Made by a program: the position numbers and the translations under genes
Notes under the pieces: generated by a model
Databases searched by the model: none
Told to the model about the DNA's origin: nothing
Seen by the model: the letters and a program-made list of their open reading frames with translations, nothing else
Shown: positions 16,345 to 24,515 of the stretch, piece after piece
Numbering within the stretch: the first letter of the stretch is position 1
Layout of the letters: the number at the start of each line of letters is the position of its first letter
NCBI GenBank assembly: GCA_009773355.1
Contig: WRPG01000035.1
Location: forward strand, 1-52,740
Direction: 5' to 3'
From: Limisphaerales bacterium
GTDB lineage: Bacteria > Verrucomicrobiota > Verrucomicrobiia > Limisphaerales > SXTU01
DNA: 52,740 nucleotides

Positions 16345-16596
16345 CGGCAGCCTGTTCAAATTTCGCCATCATGCCCGCGAACCTGCACAACTCGAAGCCG
16401 GGGAGCATCGCGTCCAGCCGTGGCAACCCGTCCTTCGCCGCTGGCACCGGGGCTTTGCGTGGTGTTCCGGCGCGTGCCAGCCGGACTTGGTTCCTGCGCA
16501 AGTGGCCTGCCTGCCAGTTGGTTCGCCCCGCAATCAACTCGATTCATTTGCGGCACGAATTCTTTTGCCAGCGCGTTCGCGCGCGGATTTGCACCG
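16345..16596. other. Intergenic stretch before the porin promoter
   Basis: About 250 bases with no plausible coding frame, no strong terminator and no clear repeat. It runs from the end of the cyanase operon to the sigma-54-like site at 16597. Confidence 0.5.
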
Positions 16597-16612
16597 TGGC
16601 ACCGCCACTGCT
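16597..16612 (+). promoter_or_regulatory. Candidate sigma-54 promoter of the porin gene
   Basis: TGGCACCGCCACTGCT: perfect TGGCAC, TGCT at -12, correct 10-base spacing. It is followed by GAACCGC, as is the site at 11020, so the two share about 20 of 24 bases. Predicted start near 16624; leader about 135 bases. Confidence 0.6.
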
Positions 16613-16758
16613 GAACCGCCGTCCGGCTCGCGGGATAAATTCGCCCGCCGCGCGGGAAGCCGCGCCGCCCTTCATCCGTTGCGGTGGAGCGGAGCCGACC
16701 ATTTCCAGCGTGACGGCTGTCCCTGTTCGCCGTCCGCCGGGAAGCGCCAGAAAACACA

Positions 16759-18090
16759 ATGCACATGAAACCAAACCACCTGATGCCCATCACCTCCGCG
16801 CTGGTGCTCGCCGCCGCGAGCGCCGTGTATGCGCAGGAAAAACCCTACACCGCGCCCGTCGCGCCCGCCGCGCCGGCGGCCCAGCCGACCGCGATTGAGA
16901 AGTTCCTCAACGTGGACGGCAAGCTGCCGGAGGCGCTCGCCAAGGGGAAATTCAACCTCAACGCGCGCCTGCGCTACGAGTTCGCCGACGGGCAGACCAC
17001 CACGCCCGCGCACGCCCCCACGCTGCGCACGCGCTTCGGCTTCACCAGCGCGCCGCTCAACGGCTTCCAGGGCATGGTCGAGGCGGAGAACATCACCGCC
17101 CTCGGCGACCGCGCCAACTACGGCCTTCCCGGCATCGGTCCCGCCGGCAAGACGGTCGTCGCCGACCCGCCGACCACGGAGATCAACCAGGCCTGGGCGA
17201 GCTACGCGAAATACGACACCACGCTGAAGGCGGGCCGCCAGCGCATCGTGCTCGACAACCACCGCTTCGTCGGTGACGTCGGTTGGCGGCAGAACATGCA
17301 GACCTACGATGCCGCGTCCATCGAGAGCAAATACTTCAAGGACTTCAACCTCTACTACGGTTTCGCGTGGGACGTGAACCGCGTCTTCGGCGACGTGGCC
17401 GGCCTGCCCGCCGCGAACCGCGACTTCGACTCGGAGTCGCACTTCCTCAACTTCAGCTACAGCGGCTGGAAATACGGCAAGGTCACGGCCTACGCGTATC
17501 TGCTGGAGTTCGACAACTCCGCCGCGAACTCCTCGGCCACCTACGGCCTGAGCTTCGCGGGTGCCTACACCTTCGACAAGGAGACGAACCTCAAGGCGAA
17601 CTACCGCGCCGAATACGCGTTCCAGACGGACTACAAGAACTCGGCCCTCGCGAGCTTCGACTGCCACTACTACAACCTGGAATCGAGCCTCGACTACAAG
17701 AAGTTCAACGTGGGCGCGGGCTACGAGGTGCTCGGCAGCAACCAGAACGGCACGCGCGGCTTCGGCACGCCGCTGGCCACCCTGCATGCCTTCAACGGCT
17801 GGGCGGACATCTTCCTCGCCACGCCGACGACGGGTCTGCGCGACGTGTATGCCTTCGCGGGCGTGAAACTCCCTTGGGAGATGCCGCTCAAGGTCATCTA
17901 CCACAAGTTCGACGCCGACCGCGGCGGCGCTGACTTCGGCTACGAATACGATGCGGTCCTCTCGCGCGCGTTCGGGAAGAACTGGGTGGCAATGCTCAAA
18001 TACGCCTACTACGACGGCAAGGCACCCGCTGGCAACGCCGGCCAGGTGGACACCCAGAAACTCTGGGCCCAGGTCGAGTTCAACTTCTGA
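16759..18090 (+). CDS. Outer-membrane beta-barrel porin (alginate export/OprD-like)
   Basis: 443-residue outer-membrane protein. A Sec signal peptide (about residues 1-26, ending AASAVYAQE) is followed by an Ala/Pro-rich linker and a barrel of alternating aromatic strands (LNARLRYEFADG, NFSYSGWKYGKVTAYAYLLEF, MLKYAYYDG), ending in Phe (VEFNF), the usual C-terminal signal for outer-membrane assembly. Relatives are annotated as alginate-export or carbohydrate porins. Alone between two terminators/promoters in the nitrogen cluster, it probably admits anions such as nitrate, nitrite or cyanate; specificity cannot be read. Start ATG 16759 or 16765. Confidence 0.8.
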   Translation: MHMKPNHLMPITSALVLAAASAVYAQEKPYTAPVAPAAPAAQPTAIEKFLNVDGKLPEALAKGKFNLNARLRYEFADGQTTTPAHAPTLRTRFGFTSAPLNGFQGMVEAENITALGDRANYGLPGIGPAGKTVVADPPTTEINQAWASYAKYDTTLKAGRQRIVLDNHRFVGDVGWRQNMQTYDAASIESKYFKDFNLYYGFAWDVNRVFGDVAGLPAANRDFDSESHFLNFSYSGWKYGKVTAYAYLLEFDNSAANSSATYGLSFAGAYTFDKETNLKANYRAEYAFQTDYKNSALASFDCHYYNLESSLDYKKFNVGAGYEVLGSNQNGTRGFGTPLATLHAFNGWADIFLATPTTGLRDVYAFAGVKLPWEMPLKVIYHKFDADRGGADFGYEYDAVLSRAFGKNWVAMLKYAYYDGKAPAGNAGQVDTQKLWAQVEFNF

Positions 18091-18117
18091 TTGTTAGTTC
18101 CCTGCGTGTTGTTACTA

Positions 18118-18148
18118 CGCCCGGCCGCAAGGCCGGGCGTTTTCTTTT
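18118..18148 (+). terminator. Strong Rho-independent terminator after the porin gene
   Basis: CGCCCGGCC / GGCCGGGCG, a perfect 9-bp stem with a GCAA tetraloop, followed by TTTTCTTTT, 28 bp after the porin stop. Confidence 0.92.
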
Positions 18149-18402
18149 GATGCCGTGACTCGCGGGAGACGGCGCGGGCGGGTGTTCACTTTTTTCCAGC
18201 TTGGCCAGCTTCGCCGAGCCGCGGGCCATGCCGGCACGCCGGCCCCGCTTCCGGTCAGGCTGCGGCGTGGCTGGCCAGGCTGGCCGCGCCGCGATGGTCC
18301 ATGCGCATCCTCGCTGGGGGCCGTGGTTTTCGCGCTGATTGAACTCCATTCATCGCGTGGTTGCGGTGAATTCACTCGCTTTTCCACGCGCCGGCCGCCG
18401 TC
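18149..18402. other. Intergenic stretch before the redox operon
   Basis: About 250 bases without a supported gene. It contains partly complementary words (TTGGCCAGCTT and GGCTGGCCAGGCTGGCC) but no clean hairpin with a T-run. Confidence 0.4.
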
Positions 18403-18418
18403 GGGCACCACCGCTGCT
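18403..18418 (+). promoter_or_regulatory. Candidate sigma-54 promoter of the redox operon
   Basis: GGGCACCACCGCTGCT: GG and GC are separated by 10 bases, with GGCAC at -24 and TGCT at -12; only the leading T is lost. It lies 40 bp before ATG 18459 and supports that start over the longer frame beginning at 18339, which would be partly upstream of the promoter. Confidence 0.55.
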
Positions 18419-18458
18419 ACTGCGTGGACCAGCCGTTCAACGGTGCGGAAACCATTCG

Positions 18459-20498
18459 ATGACCGTCGCCAACCTCATCCGCCATTGTCAGGAGGCCCTG
18501 CTCACCGCGTCCGCCGACGCGCCGCCGGCGAGCGCGCCGCGCGCCGCAGCGTTGAAGGCGCGCGGCACGGAGTCGCTTGTCATCATCGGCAATGGCATGG
18601 CGGGCTACAAGCTGTGCGAGCGCCTCGTCGCCTCGCGCGTGCATGAGCGGCTGGACATCACGGTCTTCGGCGAGGAGCCGCGCCCGGCCTACGACCGCGT
18701 CCACCTGACCAAGTTTCTTTCCGGGCGCGCGCCGGAGCAACTGGAACTGGCTCCGCGCGAGTGGTATGAGCGCCACGACCTCGCGCTCTTCACCGGCGAC
18801 CCGGTTGTGGCGGTGGACCGCGACCAACGCCATGTCCGCTCCGCCAGCGGGCAGACGGTGTCGTATGACCGCCTCGTGTTCGCGACCGGCTCGCGGGCGT
18901 TCGTGCCGCCCATCGAAGGTAGCACCCTGCCGGGCGTGTTCGTCTATCGCACCATTGAAGATCTTGCCTCCATCAAGAGTTACGCGCCCTTCTGCCGCCG
19001 CGCGGCGGTGCTGGGCGGTGGACTGCTTGGCCTTGAAGTCGCGCACGCGCTCAAGCAGCTCGGGCTGGAGACGTGGGCAGTCGAGCGCGGCTCGTCGCTC
19101 ATGGCGCGGCAATTGGATCGTGACGCCAGCGCGCTGCTCCGCGCGCATGTCGAGAAGCTGGGCGTGCGCGTCTGCGTCGGCTGCGAGACCGAGCGCATCG
19201 AACCCATCGGCCCCGACCGGCTGCTGCAATTCAAGACCGGCGAGTGCCTGCGCGTGCAACTCGTCGTCATCGCGGCGGGCATCCGGCCGCGCGACGAACT
19301 CGCGGTGGCCTGCGGCTTGAAGCTCGGCCCGCGCGGCGGCATCGCCGTCAGCGATTCACTGCAATCTTCGGACCCCGCCGTCTTTGCGCTCGGTGAGTGC
19401 GCCAGCCACAACGGCGAAATCTACGGCCTCGCCGCGCCCGCCTATCAGATGGCGGACACGCTCGCGGGCGTGCTCGCGGGGAAGCGCCGCCGTTTCGCCC
19501 GCGCCGCGCAGTCCACCTGGCTCAAGCTGCCGGGCATCACCGTCGCCACGCTCGGTGATTACCAGGCGGACGCGGAGCACCTCGTCGCGCGACCGACGGG
19601 CGCGTATCGCCGGCTTGTGTTCGAGCAGAACCGCCTCATCGGCGCGGTCGCCGTCGGTGACTGGCCGGAGCAGCCGCGCGTGCAGGAACTCATCGAGCGC
19701 CGTGCCCGCGTCTGGCGCTGGCAGCGGCACCGCTTCGCCACGACCGGCAAGCTCTGGCGCGGCGACGCCGCGCCGCACGTCAGCCAGTGGCCCGCGAACG
19801 CGATTGTCTGCAACTGCATGGGCGTGCGCTGCGGCGTGCTCGCGACCGCCTGCGCGGAGGGCTGCGGCACCATCGAGCAGCTCGCGGCGCGCACGGGGGC
19901 CTCGACCGTCTGCGGTTCGTGTCGCCCGCTGCTGGCGGAAATGGTGGGCGCGCCCGCAGTGAGCCGCCGGCAGCCGGGCGCGCGCGCGTTGCTCGTCGCG
20001 TCGGGCCTCGCGCTCGTGCTCGCCCTGGTCATCGGCGTGGCGAAACCCATTCCGTTCGCCGACACGGTGCAGTTCACCCGGGCGATTGAGGCGTTGTGGT
20101 TGAATCCGCTGCTCAAGCAAATCACCGGCTTCACGCTCGTCGGGCTGGCGCTCGTGAGCCTGCTCCTATCGCTGCGCAAGCGCATCGCGCGTTTCTCCTT
20201 CGGTGAGGTCGGCTCGTGGCGCGCGTTCCACGCCGCGCTGGGCGTGCTCACGCTCGTGGCGGTCATCGCACACACCGGCTTCCGGCTCGGGCACAACTTG
20301 AATTTCGTCCTGATGGCGAACTTTCTCGCGCTCGCCTTGGTCGGCGCGCTGGCTGGCGCGGTCACCGCGCTCGAAGCACGGCTGGCCGGTCCGGCGGCCC
20401 GGCGGTTGCGCGCGCTCTGGACGGGCGCGCACCTCGCGCTGCTCTGGCCGCTGCCGGTGCTCATCGTGTTCCACGTGCTCGCTTCGTTTTGGTTTTGA
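18459..20498 (+). CDS. NirB/NasB-like FAD-NAD(P)H + [2Fe-2S] protein fused to a cytochrome b-like membrane domain
   Basis: 679 residues in three parts. Residues 35-440 are a pyridine-nucleotide-disulfide reductase of the type in NirB and in the NADH-linked subunit of assimilatory nitrate reductases (FAD motif VIIGNGMAGYK at 41-51; second Rossmann AVLGGGLLGLEVAHAL). A BFD-like [2Fe-2S] domain follows, with C451, C453, C485 and C488. The siroheme domain of NirB is absent; instead residues 508-679 hold five predicted helices. Helix 3 has H591 and H605 and helix 5 H658 and H672, each pair 14 residues apart, the spacing of the two-heme cytochrome b bundle. Predicted: cytoplasmic NAD(P)H oxidation with electrons passed across the membrane to the multiheme cytochrome encoded next. 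Heme binding and direction are inference. Confidence 0.82.
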   Translation: MTVANLIRHCQEALLTASADAPPASAPRAAALKARGTESLVIIGNGMAGYKLCERLVASRVHERLDITVFGEEPRPAYDRVHLTKFLSGRAPEQLELAPREWYERHDLALFTGDPVVAVDRDQRHVRSASGQTVSYDRLVFATGSRAFVPPIEGSTLPGVFVYRTIEDLASIKSYAPFCRRAAVLGGGLLGLEVAHALKQLGLETWAVERGSSLMARQLDRDASALLRAHVEKLGVRVCVGCETERIEPIGPDRLLQFKTGECLRVQLVVIAAGIRPRDELAVACGLKLGPRGGIAVSDSLQSSDPAVFALGECASHNGEIYGLAAPAYQMADTLAGVLAGKRRRFARAAQSTWLKLPGITVATLGDYQADAEHLVARPTGAYRRLVFEQNRLIGAVAVGDWPEQPRVQELIERRARVWRWQRHRFATTGKLWRGDAAPHVSQWPANAIVCNCMGVRCGVLATACAEGCGTIEQLAARTGASTVCGSCRPLLAEMVGAPAVSRRQPGARALLVASGLALVLALVIGVAKPIPFADTVQFTRAIEALWLNPLLKQITGFTLVGLALVSLLLSLRKRIARFSFGEVGSWRAFHAALGVLTLVAVIAHTGFRLGHNLNFVLMANFLALALVGALAGAVTALEARLAGPAARRLRALWTGAHLALLWPLPVLIVFHVLASFWF

Positions 20499-21868
20499 AT
20501 GCACGCCAAAAGACAATCGGGGTCTGGCTGGGCTGGGTTGCCTTCCTCCTCGCCATGACCGCATACCTCACCTATCGCTGGCGCGGCCCAGACCGCACGG
20601 CCTTCCTGCCGGGGCCGACCTCGCACGGTCATTATCAAATCGAGCTGGCCTGCAACGCCTGCCACACGCCGTGGATGGGCGTGAAGGAAAAGGCCTGCCT
20701 CGACTGCCACAGCGCAGAATTGAAGTTGGCGAACGACTCGCATCCCAAGAGCAAGTTCACCGACCCGCGCAACGCCGACCGGCTCAAGGTGCTCGCGGCG
20801 GACAACTGCCTCACCTGCCACAAGGAGCATGTGCCCGAGCGCACGCGCGCGATGGGCGTCATGCTGCCGGACGACTACTGCTACCGCTGTCATCAGGAAA
20901 CGGTGAAGGAGCGCAGCAGCCACAAGAATTACGCGTTCAACTCCTGCGCCACCGCCGGCTGCCACAACTACCACGACAACACGGCGCTCTATGAGGACTT
21001 CCTCGTCAAGCACCTCGACGAGCCGAAAACGAAATCCGCGCCACGCGTCGCTTCACGCGCGCTGCTCGCCTTCCTGAACGAGTCCGAACGCTGGCCGAGG
21101 AAATCTGCGCTCACGGCGGCGAAGCACGACGCGCCCGCGTCCGCGCGCGCGGACAAGGAGACATTGCACGCCTGGGAAACCACCAGCCACGCGCGCGCCG
21201 GGGTGAATTGCTCGGACTGCCATCTGGTGCCGGACGCGCAGTCGAAGATGAAGAGTTGGTCGGACAAGCTCGACCACACCGCTTGCGCTGCCTGCCACAA
21301 GGACGAGGTCGGCGGCTTCCTCGCTGGCAAGCACGGGATGCGGCTCGCGCAGGGATTGCCGCCTATGCAGCCAGTGCTCGCCCGCCAGCCGATGAAGCGC
21401 GAGGCCGCGCACCGTGAGCTGGGTTGCACTTCCTGCCACGGCTCGCACGAGTTCGATTCCCGCCGCGCCGCCGTCGAGTCGTGCCTGGCCTGCCACAACG
21501 ATTCACACAGCCTGGCTTACAAAAACTCGCCGCATTTCGCGCTGTGGGAGGCGGAGGTGAAGGGCGGCGCGCCCGCCGGCTCCGGCGTGAGCTGCGCCAC
21601 CTGCCACCTGCCGCGCCAGAAGTCCGCGACCGACAGCGTGCCGCGCGTGCTCGTGGACCACAACCAAAACGCCAACCTCCGCCCGAACGAGAAGATGGTC
21701 CGCTCCGTGTGCCTCGACTGCCACGGGCTGGGCTTCACGCTCGACGCCCTCGCCGACCCGGCGCTGGTGCACACGAATTTCATCGGTCGCCCCGCCCGCC
21801 ATGTTGAAAGCCTCGACCTAGCGGCGCGGCGGCTGTTGGAAACCCAAAGCAAGCAAACGAAACCCTGA
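20495..21868 (+). CDS. Membrane-anchored undecaheme cytochrome c
   Basis: 457 residues starting, most likely, at TTG 20495, which overlaps the preceding stop (TTGA); the first in-frame ATG (residue 21) would cut into the only membrane helix (about 8-27). After this anchor come ten CXXCH motifs (Cys at 53, 68, 105, 129, 239, 264, 311, 330, 367, 406) and one CX4CH (151-157), so eleven c-hemes, all on the periplasmic side. A heme-free segment at about 160-235 splits five N-terminal from six C-terminal motifs. It resembles the cytochrome c3/NapC-NirT superfamily in spacing only; NrfA's CXXCK is absent, so a transfer rather than a nitrite-reducing role is favoured. Confidence 0.85.
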   Translation: MNARQKTIGVWLGWVAFLLAMTAYLTYRWRGPDRTAFLPGPTSHGHYQIELACNACHTPWMGVKEKACLDCHSAELKLANDSHPKSKFTDPRNADRLKVLAADNCLTCHKEHVPERTRAMGVMLPDDYCYRCHQETVKERSSHKNYAFNSCATAGCHNYHDNTALYEDFLVKHLDEPKTKSAPRVASRALLAFLNESERWPRKSALTAAKHDAPASARADKETLHAWETTSHARAGVNCSDCHLVPDAQSKMKSWSDKLDHTACAACHKDEVGGFLAGKHGMRLAQGLPPMQPVLARQPMKREAAHRELGCTSCHGSHEFDSRRAAVESCLACHNDSHSLAYKNSPHFALWEAEVKGGAPAGSGVSCATCHLPRQKSATDSVPRVLVDHNQNANLRPNEKMVRSVCLDCHGLGFTLDALADPALVHTNFIGRPARHVESLDLAARRLLETQSKQTKP

Positions 21869-21879
21869 AATACACACAC

Positions 21880-22488
21880 ATGACAACACCCCACAAGAAA
21901 CTGGTCCTCGGCACCGCGTTCCTCGCCTCCGTCGTCCTCGTCGCCGGGCTGACCGGCTGCAACAAACCCGCCGCGCCCGTGGCTGCTCCGCCGCCCGCCG
22001 GCTTCACGCCCAAGCAGATGGCCGACGGCCTCTTCGCCGTCATGTCCTCGGACCGCGCGGTCTATACCAAGAACGTCGTCGCGCGCCTGCAAAACGACGA
22101 GAAGGTCATCAAGGCCAGCGAGCACTGGAAGGATGAGAAGGCGTTGCCGCTGCCTGCGCAGATGTTCCGCATGGGTGCCGAGGCGGTCGCCGAGAAGAAC
22201 CCCGGCTTCACCTACGGGCTGCTTTCGCTCTGGCCCATCAACAAGCAGAACACGCCCAAGACCGACGCGGAGAAGACCGGCCTCAAGTTCGTCTCCGACA
22301 GCGGTGGCAAGACGAATTACTACGCCGAGGAAACGCTGGGCGGGAAAAAGTATTTCACCGCCGTCTATGCCGACGTGGCCGTCTCGAAGGCCTGCGTCTC
22401 CTGCCATAACGGCCACAAGGATTCGCCTCGAACCGATTTCAAACTGGAGGATGTCATGGGCGGCGTGGTCATCCGCCTGCCGCTCTGA
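21880..22488 (+). CDS. Tll0287-like (DUF3365) mono-heme lipoprotein
   Basis: 202 residues. A lipoprotein signal peptide ends in the lipobox LTGC (C27), followed by a Pro/Ala linker and a domain of the DUF3365/Tll0287 type, known as a sensor-like or c-type heme domain. One CVSCH motif at 172-176 lies before the conserved HNGHKDSPRTDFKLEDVMGG end. Placed 11 bp after the multiheme cytochrome, it is likely a periplasmic, membrane-tethered partner or redox/NO sensor for it. Function is otherwise unknown. Confidence 0.82.
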   Translation: MTTPHKKLVLGTAFLASVVLVAGLTGCNKPAAPVAAPPPAGFTPKQMADGLFAVMSSDRAVYTKNVVARLQNDEKVIKASEHWKDEKALPLPAQMFRMGAEAVAEKNPGFTYGLLSLWPINKQNTPKTDAEKTGLKFVSDSGGKTNYYAEETLGGKKYFTAVYADVAVSKACVSCHNGHKDSPRTDFKLEDVMGGVVIRLPL

Positions 22489-22533
22489 TTCCACGGATCT
22501 TTTTGACACCAACGCACTGCCTCCCTCATTCAC

Positions 22534-22959
22534 ATGACACCACGACAAGTTGAACTCGTTCAAACCACCTGGGAAAAAGTCGTTCCCATCTCCGACCAGG
22601 CCGCCGCGCTCTTCTACGGCCGGCTCTTCGAGCTGGACCCGGAGTTGAAGCCCATGTTCAAGAGCGACATCCGCGAGCAGGGCAAGAAGCTCATGACCAT
22701 GATCACCGTCGCCGTGCGCGGCCTTGGTGATCTCGGCAAGCTCGTCTCCGCCGTCGAGGACTTGGGCCGCCGCCACGTCGGCTACGGCGTGCGCAAGAAG
22801 GACTATGAGACCGTGGCCGCCGCGCTCCTCTGGACGCTGGAGCAGGGCCTCGGTCCCGACTTCACGCCCGAGGTGAAGGCGGCGTGGGTCGAGACCTACA
22901 CCGTCCTCGCCACCACGATGCAAAAGGCGGCGGCGAAGCAGCTCGGAACCGCCGCCTGA
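22534..22959 (+). CDS. Single-domain globin (flavohemoglobin-like)
   Basis: 141-residue globin of the bacterial hemoglobin/flavohemoglobin N-domain type. WEKVVPISDQAAALFYGRLFELDPELKPMF matches helices A-C/D; the proximal His is H81 in RRHVGYGV; WTLEQGLGPDFTPEV is the G-helix region. There is no reductase domain. Bacterial single-domain globins detoxify NO or bind O2; here NO or nitroxyl made during nitrite turnover is a reasonable target, and the FAD fusion protein of the same operon could reduce it. This is inference. Confidence 0.88.
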   Translation: MTPRQVELVQTTWEKVVPISDQAAALFYGRLFELDPELKPMFKSDIREQGKKLMTMITVAVRGLGDLGKLVSAVEDLGRRHVGYGVRKKDYETVAAALLWTLEQGLGPDFTPEVKAAWVETYTVLATTMQKAAAKQLGTAA

Positions 22960-23208
22960 TGCGGCCTGTATCCCACCATGACTTGCTTATGACTGGCTGA
23001 ATTACCAAGTGGCTTTGCCTAGCAGGCAGCGCCCGCGCTGGGAGCACGCCATTGTGCTGTGCTTTCCACCCTGCGCAATTTGCGACAACTCGCACGGGTT
23101 GGCGGCATTGGGTGTTGTCACTTATGACTGCCATAAATCCCATCCGCACGGAAACGTTCATGGTTAATCGGCATCAGCTCCATGCCGCCGTGCTGGGCAT
23201 GTTGAATC
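22960..23208. other. Intergenic stretch between globin and narK operons
   Basis: About 250 bases with no supported gene. It contains a weak 5-bp hairpin (AGCAC / GTGCT) and no convincing terminator. Confidence 0.4.
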
Positions 23209-23224
23209 TGGCTCATGCTCTGCC
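23209..23224 (+). promoter_or_regulatory. Candidate sigma-54 promoter of the narK operon
   Basis: TGGCTCATGCTCTGCC: TGGC at -24 and TGC at -12 with correct 10-base spacing, CTC for CAC. It lies 74 bp before the narK start, with a predicted transcription start near 23236. Confidence 0.45.
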
Positions 23225-23297
23225 GCTAAACTATTCACCCATCGTCCCCCGGCTCCCGCTCTTCGCTGGCAAGCGGGCTGCAAGAGGCGCGGCGACG

Positions 23298-24509
23298 ATG
23301 AAATTGTCTGAACTCAAAACTGCCGGCCACTGGCCCACGCTGGTCACCTCGTTCCTCTACTTCGACTACAGCTTCATGGTGTGGACGCTGCTTGGCGTGC
23401 TGGCGAACCAGATCGCCGCGCCGGAATCGCTGAACCTCACGCCGCAGCAACGGTTCTTCATGGTGTCCGTGCCCATCCTTTCCGGCGGGTTCATCCGGCT
23501 CCTGCTTGGCCTGCTCGTGGATCGCATCGGCGCGAAGACGACCGGCATCCTCGCGCAGGTCGTCGTCATCGCGGGCCTGTCGGCCGCGTGGGTGTTTGGA
23601 TTGAAGAACTACGAGGCCACGCTGCTCATGGGCGTGGTGCTGGGCGTGGCGGGCGCGAGCTTCGCCGTCTCGCTGCCGCTGGCGGGCCGCTGGTATCCGC
23701 CGCACATGCAGGGCCTGGTGATGGGCCTGGCCGGCGCCGGCAACATCGGCGTGGTGATTGACTCGCTGCTCGCGCCCCGGCTCGCGGCGGCCTACGGCTG
23801 GGAGGCGGTGTTTGGCTTCGCCATGATTCCCGCCGTCCTCGTGCTGGCGGTTTACTGCTACGTGGCCAAGGAACCGCCGTTGAAAGTCCCCGCGAAGAAA
23901 ATCGGCGACTACTTTCGCCTCTTCGCCGACAAGGACGTCCACTGGTTTTGCTTCTTCTATACCGTCACCTTCGGCGGCTTCGTCGGCTTGGCCTACTCGC
24001 TGGGAATGTATTTCAAGGACCGCTTCAGCCTCACGCCCTCGCAGGCTGGCGACCTCGTCGCGCTCTGCACGGCCATCGGCGCGCTGGGGCGTCCGCTCGG
24101 CGGCGGCATCTCCGACCGCATCGGCGGCATCCGGTCGCTGCACATTTACTACACGACGGCGTGCGTCGCGCTCATCGCGGGCGGGCTGATTGACAGCCTC
24201 TGGCTCAACGTCGCCGCCTTCTTCATCGCGTGCGGCGCGTTCGGCATGGGCAACGGCTCCGTCTTCCAGCTCCTGCCGCAGCGCTTTGGCAAGGAACTCG
24301 GCCTGATGACCGGCCTCGTCGGCTGCGGCGGCGGCCTCGGCGGCTTCCTGCTCGCGAACATGATGGGCCAGAGCCGGCAGCACACGGGCAGTTACCTCAT
24401 CGGCCTGCTCGTCTTCGCGGGCCTGTGCATTTTGGCGCTCGTCGGCCTGAGCCTCGTGAAGAAGCGCTGGCGCACAACGTGGGGTGCTTCCGCAGCGGCC
24501 CGCATCTGA
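23298..24509 (+). CDS. narK: NarK/NasA-family nitrate/nitrite MFS transporter
   Basis: 403-residue major-facilitator protein with about 12 predicted helices. The N-terminal LVTSFLYFDYSFMVWTLLGVL and the two Gly-rich nitrate signatures (LGVAGASFAVSLPLAGRWYP and FGMGNGSVFQLLPQRF, then GLVGCGGGLGGFLLANMMG) identify the NNP/NarK family, importing nitrate and/or exchanging nitrite. The start is ATG 23298, since the longer upstream frame crosses the promoter. It heads an operon whose following genes mostly overlap or sit within a few bases, to 34988. It is the third uptake route here beside ABC and NrtS. Confidence 0.92.
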   Translation: MKLSELKTAGHWPTLVTSFLYFDYSFMVWTLLGVLANQIAAPESLNLTPQQRFFMVSVPILSGGFIRLLLGLLVDRIGAKTTGILAQVVVIAGLSAAWVFGLKNYEATLLMGVVLGVAGASFAVSLPLAGRWYPPHMQGLVMGLAGAGNIGVVIDSLLAPRLAAAYGWEAVFGFAMIPAVLVLAVYCYVAKEPPLKVPAKKIGDYFRLFADKDVHWFCFFYTVTFGGFVGLAYSLGMYFKDRFSLTPSQAGDLVALCTAIGALGRPLGGGISDRIGGIRSLHIYYTTACVALIAGGLIDSLWLNVAAFFIACGAFGMGNGSVFQLLPQRFGKELGLMTGLVGCGGGLGGFLLANMMGQSRQHTGSYLIGLLVFAGLCILALVGLSLVKKRWRTTWGASAAARI

Positions 24510-24515
24510 ACGGCA

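Noticed and set aside
18339-18458. N-terminal extension of the FAD-cytochrome b fusion from 18339
   Set aside because: The extension is Arg/Pro-rich, contains the candidate promoter and has no counterpart in NirB/NasB proteins; ATG 18459 fits better.
20495-21868. Multiheme cytochrome as an NrfA-type nitrite reductase
   Set aside because: No CXXCK motif is present and the heme number and spacing differ; an electron-transfer role is more likely.
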